Shown in pieces: positions 1-5,138 of a stretch of DNA of 7,662 nucleotides (the stretch's first letter is position 1; every line of letters starts with the position of its first letter). The notes beneath the pieces were generated by a model. The model searched no databases. It was not told the origin of the DNA and saw nothing but the letters and a program-made list of their open reading frames with translations. The translations under genes and the position numbers were made by a program. The DNA is from Gemmatimonadota bacterium (lineage in GTDB: Bacteria; Gemmatimonadota; Gemmatimonadetes; Longimicrobiales; Gaopeijiaceae), in the NCBI GenBank assembly GCA_024638395.1, contig JAHEKK010000140.1:1-7662 (forward strand). Direction: 5' to 3'.

Positions 1-2
1 AG

Positions 3-794
3 GGTGACGGTGGGCGGATTCCAGTTGACGCGTCGCGCAACTCGGCGTCGGCGGCCGCCCAGGCGGTGTTGGATCTGGTGGGGGCCGACACGGGTCTTCG
101 CGTCGGGGTGAGGAAGGGCCTGCCCCTCTCGGCGGGCCTCGGAGGCAGCGCCGCCAGCGCCGTGGCCGGCGCGATGGCCACCAATCTCCTTCTGGAGGCG
201 GGGGCGTCCGACGAGGACCTGCTACGCGCCTCAATCCGCGGGGAAGCCGCGGGCTCGGGAGCTGCCCACGCCGACAACGCCGCACCGGCCCTCCTGGGGG
301 GCCTGGTGCTGGTCCTGCCCGGAGAACCCCTGCGTTGGGTACGAATTCCCACCCCGGAGGACCTGCACATCGCCGTGGCCCATCCTCATCTCGAGGTGGA
401 GACGAAGGCGGCCCGGGCCCTCCTCCCCCGGCAGGTGCCGCTGGAAGCCGGGATTCGTCAATGGGGGAATGCCGCTGCGTTCATCGCCGCCTGCTACGAG
501 GCCGACTGGGACCTCCTGGCCCGCAGTGGCGTTGACTCGGTCGCCGAGGATGTCAGGAAGGGGCTCGTGACCGGCTTCGACGAGGTTGTGGCCGCTGCGC
601 GGGAGGCCGGAGCGGCAACGACCGGTCTGTCGGGATCAGGCCCCAGCATCTTCGCCCTGTGCCGCGGCCGCGACACGGCCGACCGGGCCGGCTTGGCGAT
701 GTGCGACGCCTTCCGCAGGGTAGGCGTGGAGTCCGACCTGCTGGTGTCCGCAGTTGGCAGGACCGGCGCCCGAAGGATCACGGGGCATCCTTAG
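3..794 (+). CDS. thrB: Homoserine kinase, 5'-truncated by the window edge
   Basis: ATP-dependent phosphorylation of L-homoserine to O-phospho-L-homoserine, the step before threonine synthase in the cytosolic threonine pathway. The frame is open from base 3, so the true start lies upstream; 263 codons are visible of a family length near 300-310. The GHMP-kinase ATP-binding loop is clear (PLSAGLGGSAAS, about bases 123-158), and so is the C-terminal GHMP motif (TGLSGSGPSIFAL, about bases 621-659). The stretch GEAAGSGAAHADNAAPALLGG before the middle of the protein matches the homoserine-kinase version of the fold rather than mevalonate or galactokinase relatives. The missing N-terminus would carry the PATTANLGPGFD-type segment. 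The gene ends with TAG and converges on the cysteine-rich small gene 40 bp downstream. No T-rich terminator is visible between them. An internal GTG at 66 is not the real start, because conserved-looking sequence precedes it. Confidence 0.9.
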   Translation, partial: GDGGRIPVDASRNSASAAAQAVLDLVGADTGLRVGVRKGLPLSAGLGGSAASAVAGAMATNLLLEAGASDEDLLRASIRGEAAGSGAAHADNAAPALLGGLVLVLPGEPLRWVRIPTPEDLHIAVAHPHLEVETKAARALLPRQVPLEAGIRQWGNAAAFIAACYEADWDLLARSGVDSVAEDVRKGLVTGFDEVVAAAREAGAATTGLSGSGPSIFALCRGRDTADRAGLAMCDAFRRVGVESDLLVSAVGRTGARRITGHP

Positions 795-834
795 AGCGTC
801 CCGACCATACAGCGACTACGAGGCCCCCGGGGGA

Positions 835-1080
835 TCAGTCCCCGGCGTGGTCCTCATGCTTGGCTTCGTCCGGCCCGCAACAGCACTGTCCGCATGTGCA
901 CCGGCACCGGGGCCCGCAACCGCAACACATCCAGCCCCAACTGCGCCGCCGGCGGCTCTTTCCTACGAGCCACCAGGCAATGACGATCAGGATGACGAAG
1001 TGGGGGATCCGGATGGTCAGAGCCTGTGTCCAGAATTGCACCAGGCTGTCGAAGTACGGGCCCATAAACTCGGCAATCAT
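835..1080 (-). CDS. Small single-pass membrane protein with a nine-cysteine C-terminal tail (81 aa)
   Basis: I do not recognise a named family. The 81-residue product has a short amphipathic N-terminus, one hydrophobic helix (about residues 25-40, IPHFVILIVIAWWLVG), an RRRR cluster at 43-46 and then nine cysteines between residues 52 and 68 (pattern CCxCxxxCxCxCxxCCC). The tail ends acidic, with two histidines. By the positive-inside rule the arginines put the Cys tail in the cytoplasm. Such a tail could bind metal or an Fe-S/zinc ion or anchor a redox or assembly partner, but this is inference. The ATG start is backed by GAGGA (minus strand, bases 1087-1091) six bases upstream. It overlaps the stop of the preceding 28-codon ORF as ATGA, suggesting translational coupling. 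The opposite strand is open too but encodes only Pro/Ala-rich low-complexity sequence, so the minus reading is preferred. The main doubt is that GC-rich DNA can give Cys/Gly/Arg-rich antisense frames by chance. Confidence 0.6.
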   Translation of the reverse strand: MIAEFMGPYFDSLVQFWTQALTIRIPHFVILIVIAWWLVGKSRRRRSWGWMCCGCGPRCRCTCGQCCCGPDEAKHEDHAGD

Positions 1081-1163
1081 CTCGCGTCCTCACCATGCTG
1101 TTCACTAAGCCGGGCAGCCCGGGCCGGGGCGACCTTCCGGGACTCCCACAATTCTCTACGCAT
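1077..1163 (-). CDS. 28-codon small ORF with perfect Shine-Dalgarno, coupled to the Cys-rich gene
   Basis: The ATG at 1163-1161 is preceded by a perfect AGGAGG (minus strand, bases 1169-1174) at five bases, the strongest ribosome binding site in the window. The frame runs 28 codons, beginning MRRELWESRK, with several Arg residues and an acidic end (SEQHGEDAR). Its TGA overlaps the ATG of the membrane protein gene in the four-base ATGA arrangement typical of translational coupling. The peptide has no hydrophobic segment and no family I know. It may be a small functional protein or a leader whose translation opens the downstream start. The message can fold a CCGGG/CCCGG hairpin inside this ORF (bases 1110-1122) that ribosome passage would melt. 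There is no run of identical codons suggesting amino-acid attenuation. Confidence rests on the Shine-Dalgarno and overlap, not on homology. Confidence 0.45.
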   Translation of the reverse strand: MRRELWESRKVAPARAARLSEQHGEDAR

Positions 1164-1354
1164 CAAACCCTCCTGGTGTTTCGATGACTCGACGTACCCG
1201 GAGGGTTGACCGGTCGCTCGCGAATCTTCTTCCCCATGGAGTATCGAGATGGACCTGACCTACCCGCATCCGGCTGGGGCCTTCGGGACCCGTGGACATG
1301 GACACGCGGCGGAGTCTACCTTCCGCGCCGAAGCCCAAACCAGGAAGGACCCTC
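1164..1354. promoter_or_regulatory. Divergent control region between the small-protein operon and the serine hydrolase
   Basis: These 191 bp separate two divergently transcribed units and must hold both promoters. A plus-strand TTGACC (1206-1211) resembles a -35 box and overlaps an eight-base perfect palindrome, GACCGGTC (1208-1215), but no good -10 box sits 16-18 bases downstream. I see no RNA gene, repeat or further credible ORF here. In-frame ATGs at 1292 and 1298 upstream of the hydrolase lack a ribosome binding site and would bury the signal peptide, so they are treated as non-coding. Confidence 0.35.
1342..1349 (+). promoter_or_regulatory. Ribosome binding site that sets the serine hydrolase start
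   Basis: AGGAAGGA lies five bases before the ATG at 1355. It decides in favour of that ATG over the in-frame ATG at 1292, because the protein then opens directly with a signal peptide. Confidence 0.75.
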
Positions 1355-2833
1355 ATGCTGAAGCACCTGACCTCTGTTGTCGCCCTCGTCGCTCTGCTCC
1401 CCACATCGGCCGTCTCTCAGCAAGAAGAGAGCTACGACTACTGGCAGTTCGATCGGGAGATGATCCAGCGGGGCGTCCAGGCGATCCTCATGTGCAACGG
1501 GCTCTTTACGTCCAATCGCACCCTGGAACAGGTGTTCGACCAGGAGCTGGCCTACGTTCGGAATCCCATCGGCACCGCCGAGGGCGGCGACTATTTCATC
1601 GACCGCGAGCTTCGGGCAGTGGCGATCGGAGCGGACGGAGCCATCCCCGTCATGCGGGCGGCGTTCCGTGAGGGCCTGGGCTGCGTGATCCTGGCTCCCG
1701 ACCAGGGCTTCCAGGACATCGAGACCCTCCCTTCGCTGACGCTCCCGTATCCGGCCGGCGACCCTGCGGAGATCCCCTGGCCCAACGGCGACCTCGTCGA
1801 ATCGCTTCCCCTCCCCGAAGGAATCGACCAGGGGGCTCTGGCCGCCGCGTCCGACTGGGCCTTCGACCGGGAGTCGGCGGAGCAGGTCACGCTGAGCCTG
1901 ATCGTGGTGAAGGACGGCCGGATCATCCACGAGCGTTATGCCCCCGGGGTGGACATGACGACCCGTACCCGCACCTGGTCGACCGCCAAGAGTATCGCCG
2001 TGTCTCTGATCGGCATGTTGGTGGACCGCGGCCAGCTTTCCCTGGACGAGCCGCTGGGATTGGAGTGGCTACCCCGCACGCGCTCTCCCGAAACGGACCC
2101 CCGCCGGCACATCACACTCCGCCACGTGCTCAACATGTCCAGCGGCCTGTACCCCGTGGACAACGGTCTCGAGTACGCGACGGGATCGGGCCTCGCGTAT
2201 TGGGCCGGCGCCAGTTCGATCAACGGCGCCCGCAACCGGGCGCTGATCCGCGAGCCCGGCACCTACTGGGACTACGAGAACTACGATACCCTGCTCGGCG
2301 TCCTGGCCATGAAGCTGGCGCTGGGGGACGAAACCACCTACCGGGAGTTCCCGCGTCGTGCCCTTCTGGACCGCATCGGCATGAGGAACACCCTCCTCAG
2401 CGTGGACCGCTTCGGCGACTTCATCCTCTCGAGTCAGGTGTACACGAACGCCAGAGACCTGGCTCGATTCGGACTGCTCTACCTGAACGGCGGCGAGTGG
2501 GACGGCGAGCGCCTCATCTCGGAGAGATGGATCGACTTCGTGCGCACAGCGGCCCCCGCCACGGCCGAGAGCGGAAACTTCTACGGCGGTCAGTGGTGGC
2601 TGGTCCCCGATGACCGCAACGACGTGCCCCATGACGCATACTCCACCGCCGGAAACCGCGGACAGTACGTGGTGGTGGTGCCGTCTCACGACATGGTCAT
2701 CGTTCGCCGCGGGTTGGACTACGGCCGCCAGGGTTTCGATCGATGGGACCTGACCCGCGAAGTGCTCAAGGCTGTCGACGCAGTGTCCGATGGCGAAGCG
2801 CCCAGGGACTCCGAGGCGGATCGAGGTTCCTGA
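1355..2833 (+). CDS. Exported beta-lactamase-fold serine hydrolase (class C / esterase-type family)
   Basis: This 492-residue protein begins with a signal peptide (MLKHLTSVVALVALLPTSAVS, cleavage probably near SAVS-QQ), so it acts in the periplasm or outside the cell. After an N-terminal module of about 170 residues, the serine beta-lactamase/penicillin-recognition fold follows. The SxxK nucleophile motif is STAK at residues 209-212, the YxN motif is YEN at 307-309, and a glycine-rich AGNRGQ at 432-437 stands where KTG or HxG lies in classical members. Known relatives include EstB-type esterases, D-aminopeptidases, 6-aminohexanoate-dimer hydrolase and many uncharacterised hydrolases, so the substrate cannot be read from sequence. 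The N-terminal module, with a CNGLF segment and a second Cys (residues 47 and 110, a possible disulfide), recurs in a subgroup annotated simply as serine hydrolase. The gene stands alone, divergent from the small-protein operon and convergent with the Clp_N gene. It should not be read as a resistance beta-lactamase without activity data. Confidence 0.88.
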   Translation: MLKHLTSVVALVALLPTSAVSQQEESYDYWQFDREMIQRGVQAILMCNGLFTSNRTLEQVFDQELAYVRNPIGTAEGGDYFIDRELRAVAIGADGAIPVMRAAFREGLGCVILAPDQGFQDIETLPSLTLPYPAGDPAEIPWPNGDLVESLPLPEGIDQGALAAASDWAFDRESAEQVTLSLIVVKDGRIIHERYAPGVDMTTRTRTWSTAKSIAVSLIGMLVDRGQLSLDEPLGLEWLPRTRSPETDPRRHITLRHVLNMSSGLYPVDNGLEYATGSGLAYWAGASSINGARNRALIREPGTYWDYENYDTLLGVLAMKLALGDETTYREFPRRALLDRIGMRNTLLSVDRFGDFILSSQVYTNARDLARFGLLYLNGGEWDGERLISERWIDFVRTAAPATAESGNFYGGQWWLVPDDRNDVPHDAYSTAGNRGQYVVVVPSHDMVIVRRGLDYGRQGFDRWDLTREVLKAVDAVSDGEAPRDSEADRGS

Positions 2834-2884
2834 TCCGCAGCCCAGGGGTCGATGCCGGGCTTCGGTCGGGCCGCCGTCGTCGTG

Positions 2885-2903
2885 GGAGGCCGGCCGCGGC
2901 TCC
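2885..2903. terminator. Possible weak hairpin between convergent genes
   Basis: In the 106-bp gap between the hydrolase and Clp_N stops, GGA-GCCG can pair with CGGC-TCC around a GCCG loop with a single bulged G. No T-run follows on either strand, so it is only a candidate bidirectional termination structure. The rest of the gap shows nothing. Confidence 0.2.
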
Positions 2904-2939
2904 TCCTGACGAAGACCGCCAGGCTCGTGAAGAGCGTCC

Positions 2940-3383
2940 CTAGACGTCCTCGTCGCCGCCAACTGCGGCAAACGCGCGATTGACTTCGTCGGCCACGTCC
3001 TCGGCATCCACGTTCCAGGGCTTTAGGGCCGTCTGGACATCGGACCCGGCCGCGCGGAGAAGCCCCAGGAAGAGGTGGAGGCTGGTCACACCGTCGTGGA
3101 GATGGGTCTGCGAGTGGTTCACCGCCGCGGCGAGCACGGCGTGGGACGCCTCGGTAAAGGGCAGATGCCCCTCGTAGGTGCTGGGCACGAAGCGCAGATC
3201 CTCGGACAACAGCTCGATGTCCAGCTCGAGCCGGTCACACAGGTCTTCGAACGCCGTACCGCCTTCAGATAGCACTCCGGCGAGGATGTGCTCGGGAGCC
3301 ACGGCTTCCTGGCCGACCCGGGCGGCAGCTGCTGCCGCACGGTTCAGGGCATGGAGCGCATCGTCTAGAAGGTTGATGTTCAT
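2940..3383 (-). CDS. Stand-alone Clp N-terminal (Clp_N) domain protein, no ATPase
   Basis: This 147-residue product resembles the double-repeat N-domain of ClpA/ClpC/ClpB unfoldases. Repeat one covers about residues 5-45 (ALNRAAAAAARVGQEAVAPEHILAGVL) and repeat two about 75-120 (PFTEASHAVLAAA, then TSLHLFLGLLRAAG). Each shows the helix plus EH-I/L-L-GLL pattern of the family. No Walker A/B AAA+ module and no ClpP-docking loop follow. In known systems the N-domain binds adaptors and substrates, and in Gram-positive ClpC it recognises phospho-arginine. Free Clp_N proteins can act as decoys, adaptors or binding proteins. The ATG at 3383 is chosen because the first repeat starts at once, and a GGTGGA (minus strand, 3387-3392) sits just upstream. 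The frame stays open far beyond this ATG, but that sequence is antisense to the ATP-grasp gene. The gene is divergent from ATP-grasp-SET across 108 bp, suggesting shared control. Its role is unknown. Confidence 0.8.
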   Translation of the reverse strand: MNINLLDDALHALNRAAAAAARVGQEAVAPEHILAGVLSEGGTAFEDLCDRLELDIELLSEDLRFVPSTYEGHLPFTEASHAVLAAAVNHSQTHLHDGVTSLHLFLGLLRAAGSDVQTALKPWNVDAEDVADEVNRAFAAVGGDEDV

Positions 3384-3423
3384 GAGTCCACCGTGTCGTC
3401 TACTTTCCTTCTTGAACCGACAC

Positions 3424-3452
3424 ACGTAAGCCACACCGAACGAGTTGGTCAA
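3424..3452 (-). promoter_or_regulatory. Tentative promoter for the Clp_N gene
   Basis: On the minus strand TTGACC (3452-3447) is followed after 17 bases by TTACGT (3429-3424). The -35 is good but the -10 is poor. The -35 hexamer falls inside the spacer of the inverted repeat at 3440-3460. Confidence 0.25.
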
Positions 3453-3460
3453 GAACTCGT
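3440..3460. promoter_or_regulatory. Perfect 7+7 bp inverted repeat, candidate shared operator
   Basis: The arms ACGAGTT (3440-3446) and AACTCGT (3454-3460) are exact reverse complements separated by GGTCAAG. The dyad lies in the 108-bp gap between the divergent Clp_N and ATP-grasp-SET starts, 31 bases upstream of the latter, and brackets a -35-like TTGACC on the Clp_N strand. Its size and position suit a dimeric repressor or activator. No regulator gene is present in the window. Confidence 0.4.
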
Positions 3461-3491
3461 GCGGCAACAAGAAAAGCCCCTCCGAGGCGAC

Positions 3492-4958
3492 ATGCGCATC
3501 TGCCTGTTGACCACCCAGGACCTCGACGCCGATCCCTTCCCAGACGATGACTGGCCCTGCGACCCGAGACCTTTCGTGCCGCATGCGGAGTGGCACGTCG
3601 AAGTCCTGAAAAAGCCCACCGCGGTTCAACGAGTCCTGGCCCTCTCGACCATGGGGTTCGACCTGTTCTTCAATCTCTGCGATGGGGCCTTCGACGAGTC
3701 CACGCCGGGCATCGAGGTCGTAGAGGCTCTCGAGCGACTCAACGTACCCTTCGTCGGCGCAGTGTCCCTCTCGTACGAGCCATCGCGAGTCGCCATGAAG
3801 CGGGCCTGCAATGCCCTGGGCATCGACACCCCCGCCTACGTGCTGGCACGCTCGGAAGAGGACGTGCAACGGGCAGCCGAACTGCTGCGCTTTCCGCTGA
3901 TTGCGAAGCACCCGAACAGCTACGCGAGCATCGATCTCACCGAGGCCTCCAAGGTGACGACACCCGAAGAACTGGACACTCAGGCATGGGCGATGATCGA
4001 TAAGCATACCGCGACGCTGATCGAGGAGTTCATCGAAGGACCCGAGTACACCGTCCTCGTGGCCGAGAATGACGAGGATCCCTCCGACCCGATCACCTAT
4101 CAACCCATTGAGTACGCCTTTGCACCCGGCCAGTCCTTCAAGCATCACGACGTGAAGTGGGTGGACTACGGGGAGATGACGTCCCAACCGGTCGGGGATC
4201 CGGACCTGGATCGGCACTTGCGCCGCGTCGCCGGTGCGGTCTTTACGGCCCTGGGCGGCGCCTCTTTCGGGCGCGTGGACATCCGCGGCGACGGGCATGG
4301 CAGATTGTACGTCCTCGAGCTCAACTCCAACTGCGGCGTGTACTACGAGCCGGAGGACGCCGGAGGCGCTGATCTTTGCCTGCTGGCGGACCCGGCCGGA
4401 CATCTCGGGTTCACGGGGCAGCTCGTCAAGGCAGCCTTCGCCCGGCACCGACGAAACCAATCGGCGTGGGAAGTGCGTTGGACGGGCGAGGGGCTGGGGT
4501 TGGTCGCTACCCGAGCCGTGGACGCCGGCGAAGTCGTCATTCGGCTGGAGGAGACACCACAGAGGATCGTCAGTCTCGCCCGAGTCGAAGCGGCGTGGCC
4601 GGAGCGGGAACGCGAGCGGTTCGACCGGCATGCCTGGCCCCTCAGCGACGACGTATGGGTCCTTTGGGAAGACGATCCCGAGGACTGGCGTATTCCCCGG
4701 CACTCCTGCGACCCGAACGTCTGGTTCGAGGGCCTGGATCTGGTCGCGCGTCGGCCCATCGAAGGCGGCGGGGAGATCACCGTCGACTACGCCACGTTCC
4801 ACACCGAACGCATGCCGGCACTTTCCTGTGAATGCGGCAGTACAATGTGCCGGGAGGTGATCATCGCCGGCCCTGAAGCCGACAATGCCTTGGCCGCATA
4901 TGGCGAACACCTTTCGCCGTACAAGCGCCAAAGACTGGCCCCGCTGGTCACGGCGTAG
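3492..4958 (+). CDS. ATP-grasp ligase (D-Ala-D-Ala ligase-like) fused to a SET-domain methyltransferase
   Basis: This cytosolic 488-residue protein has two enzyme domains. Residues 1-315 form an ATP-grasp carboxylate-amine ligase of the Ddl type. Visible elements are FDLFFNLCDGAFDEST (56-71), the KRACNALGIDTP segment (103-114), lysine in LIAKHP (136-141), EEFIEGPEYTVLV (178-190), and the Mg-binding FGRVDIRGD plus LELNSN (259-280, with D263, E276 and N278). Residues 325-455 are a SET domain with the SAM-site GEGLGLVATR (332-341), RHSCDPN (403-409), GEITVDY with the catalytic-type Tyr (427-433), and a post-SET CxCx4C (C446, C448, C453). That cluster, with C406, could hold zinc as in eukaryotic-type SET enzymes. 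The first residue of the NHSC motif is Arg. The ATG at 3492 is preferred (GAGG four bases upstream, followed by a Rossmann-like MRICLL strand) over GTG at 3393, which would crowd the Clp_N start. True cell-wall Ddl is unlikely. Ligase substrates and the methyl acceptor are unknown. Confidence 0.88.
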   Translation: MRICLLTTQDLDADPFPDDDWPCDPRPFVPHAEWHVEVLKKPTAVQRVLALSTMGFDLFFNLCDGAFDESTPGIEVVEALERLNVPFVGAVSLSYEPSRVAMKRACNALGIDTPAYVLARSEEDVQRAAELLRFPLIAKHPNSYASIDLTEASKVTTPEELDTQAWAMIDKHTATLIEEFIEGPEYTVLVAENDEDPSDPITYQPIEYAFAPGQSFKHHDVKWVDYGEMTSQPVGDPDLDRHLRRVAGAVFTALGGASFGRVDIRGDGHGRLYVLELNSNCGVYYEPEDAGGADLCLLADPAGHLGFTGQLVKAAFARHRRNQSAWEVRWTGEGLGLVATRAVDAGEVVIRLEETPQRIVSLARVEAAWPERERERFDRHAWPLSDDVWVLWEDDPEDWRIPRHSCDPNVWFEGLDLVARRPIEGGGEITVDYATFHTERMPALSCECGSTMCREVIIAGPEADNALAAYGEHLSPYKRQRLAPLVTA

Positions 4959-5011
4959 CGGCGGGGGCCGGGTTGCCCCGGGTGGTCCTGAGCACGAAAA
5001 GGCCGCCCTGC

Positions 5012-5041
5012 CTTGCGCCGGAGGGCGCAGGTCCCTTGTTT
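5012..5041 (+). terminator. Rho-independent-type terminator after ATP-grasp-SET
   Basis: CTTGCGCC (5012-5019) pairs with GGCGCAGG (5024-5031) around a GGAG loop, an eight-base-pair stem with one G-T wobble. It is followed by the pyrimidine-rich TCCCTTGTTT. It lies 53 bases after the ATP-grasp-SET stop and ends that transcript before the desaturase. This also argues against an in-frame TTG at 5013 as the desaturase start. The T-run is interrupted, so efficiency may be moderate. Confidence 0.5.
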
Positions 5042-5066
5042 CCGGGCTGCCGAAGCCGACATTGAA

Positions 5067-5086
5067 TCGTGTCCCCTGGGACACGA
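5067..5086. promoter_or_regulatory. Perfect 20-bp palindrome upstream of the desaturase, candidate operator
   Basis: TCGTGTCCC and GGGACACGA are exact reverse complements separated by CT. The element ends 52 bases before the desaturase GTG and directly follows a TTGAAT that could be a -35 box. No T-run follows, so a terminator is unlikely, and it lies after the stem already assigned as terminator. Membrane-lipid desaturase genes are commonly controlled by dimeric repressors sensing acyl-CoA or lipid state, so an operator is the natural reading; the regulator is not in the window. Confidence 0.5.
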
Positions 5087-5138
5087 CCCCTCGCCAGGCG
5101 TTTCGACCCTGGAGGATCCCTCGAGAGAAAGGTCCGGT

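Noticed and set aside
754..1209. Plus-strand open frame, Pro/Ala-rich, over the small-protein operon
   Set aside because: Low-complexity product with no domain and no clear ribosome binding site; the minus-strand pair has Shine-Dalgarno sites and a membrane helix.
3393..3491. Upstream GTG start adding 33 residues to ATP-grasp-SET
   Set aside because: It would leave nine bases to the divergent Clp_N start, lacks a good ribosome binding site and encodes no recognisable sequence. ATG 3492 begins exactly at the first strand of the ATP-grasp fold.
3492..4430. Reading the ATP-grasp part as the cell-wall D-Ala-D-Ala ligase, ddl
   Set aside because: It is fused to a SET domain, is not beside mur/fts genes and diverges in the substrate region; the fold is Ddl-like but the role need not be.
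4968..4981. CCGGG-TTGC-CCCGG hairpin just after ATP-grasp-SET as its terminator
   Set aside because: Five base pairs and no T-run; the longer stem at 5012-5031 with pyrimidine tail is the better candidate.
5013..5138. TTG-initiated N-terminal extension of the desaturase
   Set aside because: It starts inside the terminator stem and runs through the 20-bp palindrome; GTG 5139 has a proper ribosome binding site.
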